From assembly GCA_965221295.1 (NCBI GenBank), contig OZ244879.1, positions 2,976,001 through 3,040,000 on the forward strand: DNA of 64,000 nucleotides, in the 5' to 3' direction. Source of the stretch: Bin87 sp965221295 (lineage in GTDB: Bacteria; Chloroflexota; Dehalococcoidia; Lucifugimonadales; UBA3495). This document shows positions 26,701 to 34,479 of the stretch, piece by piece; position 1 is the stretch's first letter, and each line of letters starts with the position of its first letter. A program made the position numbers and the translations under genes. Under the pieces are notes generated by a model. That model had not been told where the DNA came from, made no database searches, and worked only from the letters and a program-made list of their open reading frames with translations.

Positions 26701-29700
26701 GCCGGCGTTCCAGTAGTCGTCGTAGATGCAGTCGGAGTGGCCGTTGGGCCAGTTGCCGTTGGCATCGGCCACGCAGCCCCTCGTGTCTGCCTTCGGCTGC
26801 GGCTGGTTCGTCTTCCCGTCGCCAGTGGTGTCGAAGTCCAGGTCCGCGGTCAACTCGTAGCCCGAACACCCGATGCTGGGGCAGCCCATGCCCGCCTCGG
26901 GGTCGGGGAAGGCTGCGGCGTAGCCGGAGTTGGCGCTCACGCCGTCGCCGTCGGGATCCCAGCGGATGGCGTTCAGCTGGGCAAGTTTGCTGATCTCAAT
27001 CAGGCCGTCGTCGTCGGAGTCGTAGTCCACAGGCGTCTGCTCTTGAACCCCGAACCCCAACCTAGAGGTTGTCCCGGCGCCGTCGCTAGCATGATCCTGG
27101 CGTATCGAATTCGGCAGCGCTTGGCTGGCGGCATCGTTGCGGGCGTCGTTGTCCACATCGTCATCATCGCCGCCGTGTTGGTCCCCGAACTCCTGCCAAG
27201 TAGCTGTTCCGTCGCCGTCCCAGTCGGCCTTCAGCGCTGGATACTGGGTCGCGGTGCGGAAGTCCCAGATCGCGGCCGGCCAGTTGGCGTAAATGCCCGT
27301 GTCAGACGTTGGGGCCTGCAGCTCTGCGGTGGTGTAGCCTGTGCCGCAGGCGCTCCAGTCTGTGCCGGTGGCCTCGGTATCCCAGTAGGTGTCCGGACAC
27401 TGGTCCGTTGCAGAGACCATGGCGATCCCGCCGTAGAACGGCGTAGATCCGGTTACCAGCCCAATGGCATAAGTTCGCCGCGCCACGTTCTCGCACACAC
27501 TCACATTCAAGATGTCGTAGTTGTGGCCCACCACGCCCCCGATATCGGAGTACCCGCTAACGGGTCCGGCGGCGTAGCTGTCTTCGATGATCCCTATGTT
27601 GCGTCCAGCCAATCCGCCAACGTACCAACGGGCGTTAATCGTCGCGGTGGCGTAACTCACCTTGATGGTCGCGCTGGGCCGGTTATCCCCAGCCAAGGCG
27701 CCGGCGTAGGAACTTGCCTTAACGCGGCCCGTGACGTAAGTTCGTTCGATGGTTCCCTCGTTGTAGCCGACCACGCCAGCCACTACCGAGGAACCGGTGA
27801 TGTCAACGTCGTCCAGGCCGAGGTCTTTCACCAGGCCTAACAGGGTAGTCGAGGCAAAGAGGGCCACCCGTTGCTCGGCGTCGCGATCAATGAACAGATT
27901 GGCAATGGTATGGCCGCGGCCGTCAAGGGTCGTCCTGAAGCCGTCTATCGGCTCCCAGCCCGCGCCCTCGTTCCAGAGGGCATCGCCGCTGTCAACCGCG
28001 CCATCCCCATTGGTGTCGAAGTCCAGATCCGTTACCAGCTCATAGCCCACACATCCGCGGCGCGGGCAGGTCAAGGCCGAAGACGTGTAACGGAAGCCGG
28101 CCCGGTATGCGTACTCATTGCGGGTCCTCTCGTCCCCCTCACCGTCGATGTCCCAGCGCATGGCGCTCAACTGGTACACGTTGGATATGTCCACAAAGCC
28201 GTCGCGGTCGCGGTCCTGAAAGAAGGGCAACTGTTCGCCGAATTCACGCCACGTAGCGGTTCCATCGCCGTCCCAGTCGGCCTTCAGTGTTGGGTACTGC
28301 CAGTCTCCGGTGGCCCAGTGGGCCGAGTCCCACAGGGCGTAGAGATTCGTGGCTGTCTTCGCTGTCAGCAGTTCGTCGGTGGTCTTGCCGGTTCCGCACC
28401 CGCTGGTGGTGTAGCCGGTGGATTCGGTGTCCCAGTAGCTGTTCTCGCACGTTCCGGAGTCGTTCTTGCCCGCCAGCCCGCCGGTGTCTTGGACGCCCGA
28501 GACACGGCCGCTGGCGTAGCCCTGCCGGATGGTTCCCGTGGAGGCGTTTTCACCAACCAGCCCGCCGACCAACTCGTCGCCTGAGACGCGGCCGGTGGTG
28601 TAGCCCCGTTCGATGGTTCCTTGGTTCCGCCCCGCCAGGCCACCCACCCGGTCAGCCGTTCCCGTAACGGACGCCAGGGAGTAGGACTGCCGAACCGTCG
28701 CCCCGCTGGAGTTTCGTCCCGCCACGCCGCCAACTTCATTGACTCCTTCAACCTCGCCCGCGGCGACGCTGTACTCGATGGTTCCCCGGTTCCGCCCCGC
28801 CAGGCCGCCCACCTGGTCAGCAGTTCCCGTAACGGACGCCAGGGAGTAGGAGTTCCGAACCGTAGCCCCGCTGAGGTTCCACCCCATCAGGCCGCCAACG
28901 TCGTTGTCTCCTGCAACCTCGCCTGAAACGTGGCTCTCCTTGATGACGCCGTTGCTCTTGCCCACCAGCCCGCCGACGGCATCTTTTCCGGTGACGTCCA
29001 CGCCATCCAGGCCGACGCCACGCGCCGTAGCCGAGCCGGTCAGGGAGCCGAATAGACCCATGTCGTCCGCGCTGGGCCGGTCAATGAACAGGTTGAGGAT
29101 GGTGTGGCCGTTGCCGTCGAAGGTCGTCGCGTAGTTGGCGATGGGCGCCCAGCCCGCGCCGTCGTTCCAATAGTCGTCGTAAACGCAGTCCTTGTGGTCG
29201 TTGGGCCAGTTGCCGTTGGCATCGACCCGGCAGCCGCTCGTGCGGGGTTTGGGCTGCGGCTGGTTCGCCTTCCCGTCGCCGGTGGTGTCGAAGTCCAAAT
29301 CGGCGGCCAGCTCATAGCCCGAACACCCACTGCTTGGGCAGCCCATGCCCGCCCGCGGATCGGGGAAGGCTGTGGAGAATACGGAGTTGGAAGCCACGCC
29401 GTCGCCATCAAGATCCCAACGGATGGCATCCAGCTGGGCGAGGTTGGCGACATCGATCAGGCCGTTGTCGTCGGCGTCGTAGTCGACTCCTGTCGGCGTG
29501 GGCGTGGGCGTGGGAGCCGGCGTGGGTGTCGGTGGGGGACAAACCGGCATCGTATCCGGCTCTCTGGTGGTGATCCCCGCGTACCAAGCGGACAGGCCAG
29601 CGGGCAGGCAGAGACTGTTGTCGGTTAATCTGATTTCGTCGACCTTTGTGAGATTGATGAATGTAGTAGGTATCCCACCGGTCAGACTGTTGCCAACTAG

Positions 29701-30480
29701 ATTAAGCGACTTGAGACTGGAAAGATCACCCAAGTCAGATGGTATCGACCCGCTCAGATCGTTGCCTCCAAGATTCAGCGTCTGGAGACTGGAAAGATCG
29801 CCCAAGTCAGAGGGTATCGACCCGTTCAGGTCGTTGCCGTCGAGATACATCAGAATGAGATCGGAGAGGTCGCCCAACTCAGAGGGTATCGACCCGCTCA
29901 GGTCGTTGTCGCCGAGGTCCAAATATGAGAGTTTGGAGAGGTTGCCCAGTTCCGTGGGTATCTGACCGCTCAGGTCGTTGCCGTCGAGGCGCAGCCCGGT
30001 CAGCTTGGAGAGATCGCCCAATTCCGTGGGTATCGTCCCCGTGAGGCTGTTTTCGTAGAGGAACAAAGCCAACAGGTCGGACATGTTGCCCAATTCCGTG
30101 GGTATCGTCCCCGCGAGGTCGTTATCGCCGAGATACAGAGCCTTGAGCTTGGACATGCTGCCCAGTTCCGTGGGTATCGTCCCCGTGAGGTTGTTGTTGT
30201 TGAGCAGCAAGTAACCCACCCGGCCGTTCTCGAGGGTTACACCGTGCCAGGCGTCGCTGGGGTCGGTGGAGAAGTCCCACCCGGTGTTGTTGTCCCAATT
30301 GGCGCCATCGGTGGCGTCGTACAGGGCCTGGAGGGCCGCCTTGTCGGTGGCCAAGCTGGTGGGCGTGGCTTGCCCAGACGCTATCGGGGATTGAAACAGC
30401 AGCGCTGCGGTGAGCAGCAAGAGCGCCGCCACCACCGTGATGCCACTAGCAAGGGCCTCCCCTTGAATCATTTGACGCAT
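23740..30480 (-). CDS. giant secreted LRR and GLUG-repeat protein
   Basis: The protein has 2246 residues. A signal peptide (about 1-37) precedes eight to nine plant-type leucine-rich repeats of 24 residues (84-292; L-x2-N-x-L-x-G-x-IP-x-ELG). A Pro/Thr linker (315-330) leads to five modules: A1 332-752, B1 753-1150, A2 1151-1544, B2 1545-1897 and A3 1898-2246. Each module opens with an Asp-rich EF-hand-like stretch such as DYDADDNGLIDV, contains four to seven GLUG motifs (GGLVG-x-N-x-G-x-I-x2-SYA) and ends with a Cys-bearing YWDT block and YPTLKADWDGDG. No anchor is seen at the C-terminus. It is probably a surface or released adhesin with calcium-binding loops. GGAGG precedes the ATG by 6 bases. 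Confidence 0.9.
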   Translation of the reverse strand: MRQMIQGEALASGITVVAALLLLTAALLFQSPIASGQATPTSLATDKAALQALYDATDGANWDNNTGWDFSTDPSDAWHGVTLENGRVGYLLLNNNNLTGTIPTELGSMSKLKALYLGDNDLAGTIPTELGNMSDLLALFLYENSLTGTIPTELGDLSKLTGLRLDGNDLSGQIPTELGNLSKLSYLDLGDNDLSGSIPSELGDLSDLILMYLDGNDLNGSIPSDLGDLSSLQTLNLGGNDLSGSIPSDLGDLSSLKSLNLVGNSLTGGIPTTFINLTKVDEIRLTDNSLCLPAGLSAWYAGITTREPDTMPVCPPPTPTPAPTPTPTPTGVDYDADDNGLIDVANLAQLDAIRWDLDGDGVASNSVFSTAFPDPRAGMGCPSSGCSGYELAADLDFDTTGDGKANQPQPKPRTSGCRVDANGNWPNDHKDCVYDDYWNDGAGWAPIANYATTFDGNGHTILNLFIDRPSADDMGLFGSLTGSATARGVGLDGVDVTGKDAVGGLVGKSNGVIKESHVSGEVAGDNDVGGLMGWNLSGATVRNSYSLASVTGTADQVGGLAGRNRGTIEYSVAAGEVEGVNEVGGVAGRNSSGATVRQSYSLASVTGTADRVGGLAGRNQGTIERGYTTGRVSGDELVGGLVGENASTGTIRQGYASGRVSGVQDTGGLAGKNDSGTCENSYWDTESTGYTTSGCGTGKTTDELLTAKTATNLYALWDSAHWATGDWQYPTLKADWDGDGTATWREFGEQLPFFQDRDRDGFVDISNVYQLSAMRWDIDGEGDERTRNEYAYRAGFRYTSSALTCPRRGCVGYELVTDLDFDTNGDGAVDSGDALWNEGAGWEPIDGFRTTLDGRGHTIANLFIDRDAEQRVALFASTTLLGLVKDLGLDDVDITGSSVVAGVVGYNEGTIERTYVTGRVKASSYAGALAGDNRPSATIKVSYATATINARWYVGGLAGRNIGIIEDSYAAGPVSGYSDIGGVVGHNYDILNVSVCENVARRTYAIGLVTGSTPFYGGIAMVSATDQCPDTYWDTEATGTDWSACGTGYTTAELQAPTSDTGIYANWPAAIWDFRTATQYPALKADWDGDGTATWQEFGDQHGGDDDDVDNDARNDAASQALPNSIRQDHASDGAGTTSRLGFGVQEQTPVDYDSDDDGLIEISKLAQLNAIRWDPDGDGVSANSGYAAAFPDPEAGMGCPSIGCSGYELTADLDFDTTGDGKTNQPQPKADTRGCVADANGNWPNGHSDCIYDDYWNAGSGWAPIASYAATFDGNGRTIRNLFIDRASTDDVGLFASLTSASAVRDAHLADVDVAGNDAVGGLAGRILSGATVRQSYAAGSVAGSDLVGGLAGENSGVIERSYADGEVEGDNDVGGLLGRNSNGATAQQSYSLASVTGTADRVGGLAGRNQGTIERGYATGAVSGDELVGGLVGENASTGTMRQGYASGPVTGVLDTGGLVGKNDSGTCQDSYWDTDTSGSSASACGTGQTTDDLMTAKTATNLYALWSEAHWATGDWQYPTLKADWDDDGTATWREFGEQLPFFQDRDRDGWVDISNVYQLNAMRWDLFGEGEWPTHQEDAYRAGFRYSTSVSTCPRRGCSGYQLVTDLDFDTDGSGAVDSGDALWNEGAGWDPIDGFSTTFDGDGHTIANLFIDRQAEARVALLGSLTRAGEVRDLGLDDVNISGYSEVAGVVGYNEGTIQRSYVTGLITARIYCGALAGDNRPSAVIKVSYANARINGRGQAGGLAGRNIGIIEDSYANGPVSGYSDLGGLVGHNHDIYKVSVCENAARRTYATGLITGSTPFYGGITMAASPPTSTCPDSYWDTDATGTDWSACGAGYTTAELQAPTSDTGIYANWPAKIWDFGTAAHYPLLKADWDGDGTATWKEFGDQRADYDRDDDGLIEISSLARLNAVRWDIDGDGIVSPRDQANYDAAFPDAISGMGCPSSGCSGYELAADLDFDTDGDGAADSDDAYWNGGEGWDPIPRLFANLEGNGHTLSNLFINRPNRHWAALLANVRYGYSVKNVNLSNVDITGSSQSGSLVGYNAGSIEGSKASGKVVGVSSKAGGLVGTNTGSISRSSAAVTVTVDHNGGGGLVGENQNGAVIVASYATGDVNAPTSGGLAGYNFSTITSSYATGDVTGRSRTGGLVGFNFGPINKSYATGTVVSAIPQNAGGLAGHSRHACADSYWDTTTSGMTVSGCGEGKTTAELQTPTSATGIYANWGDVWDFGGTTDYPTLPD
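24789..29487 (-). repeat. internal tandem duplication A1B1 / A2B2 in the giant gene
   Basis: Unit 1 spans about 27031-29487 (2457 bp) and unit 2 about 24790-27030 (2241 bp). A1 matches A2 and B1 matches B2 much better than A matches B, so one two-module block was copied. Unit 1 has an extra GLUG pair in A and an extra linker of about 33 residues at the end of B. Confidence 0.85.
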
Positions 30481-30563
30481 CTAGCGCCTCCATACGAAGC
30501 CACGGGTGGGTCAAGCCGCCGCGCAGCGACGCGACCGCTGCGAAACCGCCTGTCGTCCTCCAA

Positions 30564-30908
30564 TCAAACGGCGCCATCATACACCATGATGCAAGCCGGT
30601 GTTTTCGGCGCCGGAAGGGTGATAGCGACGAAGACGGACAGCAAGGAACGTGAGGGACGGCGGCGGGTATTTCCGGCGTTGGGGAGCTGGTGTCCCGGGC
30701 CCGGGCCGTCGATCAGGTCCTGCGGGGTCGGCAGATGCTCGGCTCGGGGTTCGACTCCCTGTTTGCGCCACCACCACGGGTTGATGGGGTTGACTCCCAG
30801 CCGCCGTGCCCGATCCTCCCAGGTCAGGCCGGAAGCCGGTTGGAAATCCTGCGGGCCCGGCGCGAAGTTCCCCTCAGCCGGTAGTCTGCCCGGCGTTGTC
30901 TCGCGCGC
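30564..30908 (-). pseudogene. gene remnant downstream of the methyltransferase
   Basis: One frame without a start codon is open for 114 codons and reads like real protein: a stretch LTWEDRARRLGVNPINPWWW is followed by RKQGVEPRAEHLPTPQDLI. It overlaps the last codons of the methyltransferase in another frame. It may be a C-terminal domain cut off by a frameshift or the rest of an older neighbour. The 393 bases between the two flanking genes hold nothing else I can name. Confidence 0.35.
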
Positions 30909-31764
30909 TCACGCTTCCGCTACATTGCTTCATCCCGCCGTCAATCCCTCGCACAACGCTGCCGGAACCCGCCAACCGCCGGCGCATGACCTCTACCGCC
31001 TCGGGATTGTTGTCGATCAACGTGAAATCCCGGCCCTCACGTTGCGCCGCCTCTCCCAACGTCCCGCTGCCCGCGAAGAAGTCAAGGACGCGGTCGCCTG
31101 CGTTGGAGTGCACGCGCACGATGCGGCTGACGATGGCCAGCGGTTTCTGCGTCGCGTAACCGGTCTTCTCCTTCCCAGCGACTATGGTTCGCCACCAAAC
31201 ATCGGTGGGCGTTTTGCCGCGGGCCGCCTTTTCCGGCCCCACCAGGCCCGGCGCCAAGTAGGGGATCCGGTCTATGGCGTCGTAATTGAAGGTGTAATTG
31301 TCGGGATCCTTCGCGTACCAGAGGATGTTGTCGTGCTTCGCCGGCCAGCGGGTTTTCGGCCGGCCTCCGTAGTCGTACGCCCAGATGATCTCATTGATGA
31401 ACGAATCACGCCCAAAGATTTCGTCCAGCATCACCTTGCAGTAATGGACTTCCCGGTAGTCGATGTGGAAGAACAGGCTGCCCCGTTCGTCCAGCAGACG
31501 GTAGGCCTCCTCCATGCGGGGTCGCAGGAACCCTATGTAGTCGCCAAACGCATCGGAGTAGCTGCTGTTGCCGACTACCCTGGTGCGGTAGCGGCGGCCC
31601 TGGAAGCCAGTGCGATCGCCGTCCGGGTCGGGCGTAACGCGGATACGGGCGCGAGACTGAGACTTGCCGGTGTTGAAGGGCGGGTCAACGTAGATCAGCT
31701 GGAACGATCCATCAGGCAGGGTGGGCAGGACATCCAAATTGTCGCCGAGTATAATTTCGCCCAT
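30874..31764 (-). CDS. site-specific DNA methyltransferase, beta class
   Basis: The enzyme has 296 residues. Catalytic motif IV IYVDPPFNTGK (about 24-34) comes before AdoMet motif I LDFFAGSGTLGEAA (about 220), the beta-class order of N6-adenine or N4-cytosine enzymes. DPPF fits either, with adenine more usual. No restriction endonuclease is adjacent, so it may be an orphan regulatory methylase. CGGAGG precedes the ATG. Its residues 113-266 are duplicated in the broken gene at 23106. The C-terminal 30 residues look degenerate and may reflect a frameshift. Confidence 0.88.
   Translation of the reverse strand: MGEIILGDNLDVLPTLPDGSFQLIYVDPPFNTGKSQSRARIRVTPDPDGDRTGFQGRRYRTRVVGNSSYSDAFGDYIGFLRPRMEEAYRLLDERGSLFFHIDYREVHYCKVMLDEIFGRDSFINEIIWAYDYGGRPKTRWPAKHDNILWYAKDPDNYTFNYDAIDRIPYLAPGLVGPEKAARGKTPTDVWWRTIVAGKEKTGYATQKPLAIVSRIVRVHSNAGDRVLDFFAGSGTLGEAAQREGRDFTLIDNNPEAVEVMRRRLAGSGSVVRGIDGGMKQCSGSVSARDNAGQTTG
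30971..31442 (-). repeat. 472-bp direct repeat, copy 2
   Basis: This is the partner of 23260-23731, inside the intact methyltransferase gene. Confidence 0.9.
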
Positions 31765-31897
31765 CGTCGGCCTCCGAGCGCGTTACGGCATTATGGAGGC
31801 TGGCCATCAGGAGCGTCAAACCGAAAACCGGTTCGCTCCTCTACCCCATCACTACTACCAAACTGCCGAAGCGCAGGCGTCCACGACAGGAGACAAC

Positions 31898-33106
31898 ATG
31901 ACCCACAGCAATGAACCGGTCGGGCCACTTTCCGGCGTCAAGGTTTTGGATCTGACGCAGATCATGGCGGGGCCAATGTGCACGATGTTGCTGGCAGACA
32001 TGGGCGCCGATGTGATCAAGATCGAGCGACCCGGAAGCGGCGACGATACGCGGCGGATGGGTTCCCGGTTGGCTGGCGGGATTGCGGCCGGTTTCCTCGC
32101 CCTGAACCGCAACAAGCGTAGCATCGCGCTGGACCTGCGTTCCGACGCGGGAAAGGCGGTGTTCCGACGGATGGCGGAGAATGCAGACATTACGGTGGAG
32201 AACTTCCGGCCCGGCGTGATGGATCGGTTGGGATTGGGATACGAGACGCTGGCCACGATCAACCCCAGGCTCGTTTACGCCAGCATTTCTGGGTTTGGCG
32301 GCTCCGGCCCCTACCGCAACCGGGGCGGGTTCGATCTGGTTGCCCAGGGCATGAGCGGGTTGATGTCGGTAACCGGATTCCCTGATGGGCCGCCCGCCAA
32401 AGTAGGGGTGCCCATCACCGATATTGGAGCTGGCAGCTTCGCGGCGTTCGGGATTCTAGCGGCCTACATTCACGCCCAACGCACTGGGCAGGGTCAGCAG
32501 GTGGACGGTTCCCTGATGGAAGCAGGCATTGCGTTCACAGTTTGGGAATCCTCAGAATACTTTGCGACTGGAGAGATTCCGGGCCCCTTGGGGTCAGCCC
32601 ACCGGGTGAACGCTCCCTACCAGGCGCTGCGAACCAGCGATGGCTACATCAACATCGGCGCGGCCTCGCAACCAACGTGGGAGCAATTCTGCAGGGCCAT
32701 GGACCGCGAGGATCTGATTGAGAACCCGCGCTACCTGGAGCCCAACGACCGCAAGGCGCGGGAGACGGAACTGGCGGAGTTGCTGGAGGGCATCCTGACC
32801 GAGCACACGACCGAATATTGGATGGAGCGTTTGGAGGCCGCCGGCGTGGTGGCCGGGCCAATCTACGACATGGCCCAGGTGTACGCCGACGAGCAGGTAC
32901 TGGCGCGGGAGATGCTCGTGGAACTGGACGACGCGGAGTTGGGCAGGCTGAAAAACATCGGTGTGCCGGTGAAGCTGTCGGCGACTCCCGGCAGCATACG
33001 GCGCCGTGGCCCAGCGCTAGGTGAGCACAGCCGGGAAATACTACTCCAGCACGGTTACACCCAGGCGGAGGTGGAGGACCTACTGGCGGCGGGGGTGGTC
33101 GGGTAA
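31898..33106 (+). CDS. CaiB/BaiF family III CoA transferase
   Basis: This 402-residue enzyme exchanges CoA between carboxylic acids through an aspartyl-CoA thioester. It opens with GVKVLDLTQIMAGPMCTMLL, then ADVIKIERPGSGDDTRR and LNRNKRSIALDL. The catalytic Asp lies in the GVPITDIGAGSFAAFGIL stretch; the Asp of that TD pair matches the family position. Substrates cannot be told; relatives act on carnitine, bile acid, succinyl, formyl or mesaconyl CoA esters. AGGAG at 31889-31893 supports Met 31898; the frame is open further upstream but without family similarity. Confidence 0.9.
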   Translation: MTHSNEPVGPLSGVKVLDLTQIMAGPMCTMLLADMGADVIKIERPGSGDDTRRMGSRLAGGIAAGFLALNRNKRSIALDLRSDAGKAVFRRMAENADITVENFRPGVMDRLGLGYETLATINPRLVYASISGFGGSGPYRNRGGFDLVAQGMSGLMSVTGFPDGPPAKVGVPITDIGAGSFAAFGILAAYIHAQRTGQGQQVDGSLMEAGIAFTVWESSEYFATGEIPGPLGSAHRVNAPYQALRTSDGYINIGAASQPTWEQFCRAMDREDLIENPRYLEPNDRKARETELAELLEGILTEHTTEYWMERLEAAGVVAGPIYDMAQVYADEQVLAREMLVELDDAELGRLKNIGVPVKLSATPGSIRRRGPALGEHSREILLQHGYTQAEVEDLLAAGVVG

Positions 33107-33137
33107 TCTCCACCCGCCCTCACGACAGTGGGACGTG

Positions 33138-33800
33138 ATGATGCTAACCCTGCTCAGAGCGATAGCGGCTATTGCGGCGTTCATCATCTTTGTCTGCGTT
33201 TCAGTGGTGATGATCGTCGGCGTGTTTTTCATCTCGGTATTCAATGTACCGAGCGGACTTTGGTCCGACATTCCGAGCAGTGGCTCGACTTTGGTAGTTG
33301 CGATGCTGATTGCGGTGCCGCAGCTCATATTGACTCAGTCCATCGTCTGGTGGTACGGTCAATACCAAAGATGGCGACGGCATTTCACGGAGGATAGGGA
33401 CGATGTTACGCAAAGTGATCAACAGTCAAGCCTTTGCGCTGGCAATCGTATTCGGTACCGCCACCGCCATCATGATAGCGGGTTTTTGGTTCGGATGGTG
33501 GGCGGCATTGGCCGGCTCGTAAGTCCCGGAATCATGCGCAATGGCCTGGCACGCTGCAGGGTGGTTTTGTTCATCCACAGGGAGGAGAATGACATGTCCA
33601 AACCAACTTGGCTTCGGATGGTCGGCGCAATGTTCGCAGCCGTCTTCGTTATAGGAGGCACGGGTGTGCTCGCATGGCCGGTGGTTGAATCGTTCGACAC
33701 GGAAAATGGCCCCTTTGTCGGCTGGATTGTCTTCGTGTTGATCTTGATCGGCGCCGGCTTTTCTGCGGGGCCGATAGTAGCTTGGTGGCTCAAACGCTAG
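33138..33800 (+). CDS. small membrane protein with run-on frame
   Basis: The first 85 residues form a two-helix membrane protein that starts MMLTLLRAIAAIAAFIIFVC and reaches IVWWYGQYQRWRRHF. The frame then continues without a stop through a His/Arg-rich stretch that looks non-coding and enters the frame of the 68-residue protein starting at 33594. Either a stop has been lost and two genes fused, or the true end lies near 33400 with a sequence error. Two other small genes with their own ribosome sites start inside. The function is unknown. Confidence 0.45.
   Translation: MMLTLLRAIAAIAAFIIFVCVSVVMIVGVFFISVFNVPSGLWSDIPSSGSTLVVAMLIAVPQLILTQSIVWWYGQYQRWRRHFTEDRDDVTQSDQQSSLCAGNRIRYRHRHHDSGFLVRMVGGIGRLVSPGIMRNGLARCRVVLFIHREENDMSKPTWLRMVGAMFAAVFVIGGTGVLAWPVVESFDTENGPFVGWIVFVLILIGAGFSAGPIVAWWLKR
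33403..33522 (+). CDS. 39-residue single-helix membrane protein
   Basis: It reads MLRKVINSQAFALAIVFGTA and ends GWWAALAGS. A basic N-terminus and one hydrophobic helix precede a Trp-Trp pair. GGAGG lies 9 bases before the ATG. It overlaps the run-on frame in another phase. It resembles the 34- and 36-residue genes at 33876 and 34480. Confidence 0.5.
   Translation: MLRKVINSQAFALAIVFGTATAIMIAGFWFGWWAALAGS
33594..33800 (+). CDS. 68-residue two-helix membrane protein
   Basis: It begins MSKPTWLRMVGAMFAAVFVI, has two transmembrane helices and ends IVAWWLKR. GGGAGGAG lies 6 bases before the ATG, the best ribosome site in the cluster, so independent translation is likely even though the frame is open upstream. 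Its Trp-Trp ending recalls the 95-residue protein at 34182. Confidence 0.55.
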   Translation: MSKPTWLRMVGAMFAAVFVIGGTGVLAWPVVESFDTENGPFVGWIVFVLILIGAGFSAGPIVAWWLKR

Positions 33801-33875
33801 ACCAAAGCAATCATATTACCATCGCGCCCCCAGGAAACGGGGTTGATGCAAAAGGTAAGCCAACGAAGCCTAGCG

Positions 33876-33980
33876 ATGAAGCGGAAGAATAGCCAGAGAA
33901 CATTGGCGATGTTGGTGGTGTATGTGGTCATACTGCCAATTGCCATTGCTCTGTGCGGTTTCCTGCTGGATTGGTGGTAG
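33876..33980 (+). CDS. 34-residue single-helix membrane protein
   Basis: It reads MKRKNSQRTLAMLVVYVVIL and ends LLDWW at the stop. A basic head, one helix and a terminal Trp-Trp match the gene at 34480. A duplicated fragment of the inositol-monophosphatase 3' end follows 46 bases later. No strong ribosome site is seen. Confidence 0.4.
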   Translation: MKRKNSQRTLAMLVVYVVILPIAIALCGFLLDWW

Positions 33981-34026
33981 GACCCTACCCGAAGGTGAAA
34001 TAACCACAACTCCACCCAGGCGCCTC

Positions 34027-34125
34027 GCGCTACATCGCTCGCCACGCGGTTCCTTCGGTCACGGCCAGGAATTGCTCCAACAGCGTTGGGTTGCCGATGA
34101 TCAGGCCTGGGAAGATCAGCGTGGA
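34027..34125 (-). pseudogene. duplicated 3' fragment of the inositol-monophosphatase gene
   Basis: It matches 34628-34726 at an offset of 601 with about six mismatches. It encodes FPGLIIGNPTLLEQFLAVTE and then GTAWRAM plus the stop, the last 28 or so residues of the intact gene, and nothing more. Confidence 0.85.
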
Positions 34126-34181
34126 CTCCCCGGTTTTGTTGACGCCAGAAAGCCGCAGAAACTCAATAGGAAGCAAGTGGA

Positions 34182-34469
34182 ATGCCGATTCAAAACATGT
34201 GGTCGCTGTTGATGTACCTCTTTTATATTGTTTTAGTGGCAACGACTATCTCGGTAATTGCCACTGGCGCAATCTTGATTGGCATCAACAGCGTGGTGTC
34301 TGTTTCACAGCTCGTGACACCGCCTACCGAAGGCGCGGTCCAGACTGTCACGGTGAGCATTTACGCGGCGCTTATACTCGTACCTGCATCGTTGCTTGCT
34401 AGTGCGCCATTGATTGAGTGGTGGTACAATTTCCTTTTCCGGATATTCAAAATGGAAAAGATTGCATAG
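34182..34469 (+). CDS. 95-residue membrane protein
   Basis: It starts MPIQNMWSLLMYLFYIVLVA. Two or three transmembrane helices enclose a short polar loop with TPPTEGAVQT. A basic amphipathic end includes IEWWYNFLFRIF. AGGAA precedes the start. The layout, with two helices then WWY and basic residues, parallels the first 85 residues of the protein at 33138. It lies 10 bases before the 36-residue gene, so they are probably cotranscribed. No family is recognised. Confidence 0.6.
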   Translation: MPIQNMWSLLMYLFYIVLVATTISVIATGAILIGINSVVSVSQLVTPPTEGAVQTVTVSIYAALILVPASLLASAPLIEWWYNFLFRIFKMEKIA

Positions 34470-34479
34470 GAGGTCCGCA

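Noticed and set aside
23740..30480. Many long plus-strand frames opposite the giant gene
   Set aside because: They mirror the repetitive GLUG codons; none shows independent motifs.
30244..31914. 556-residue plus-strand frame
   Set aside because: It is antisense to the giant gene's 5' end and the methyltransferase, whose minus-strand frames carry clear motifs.
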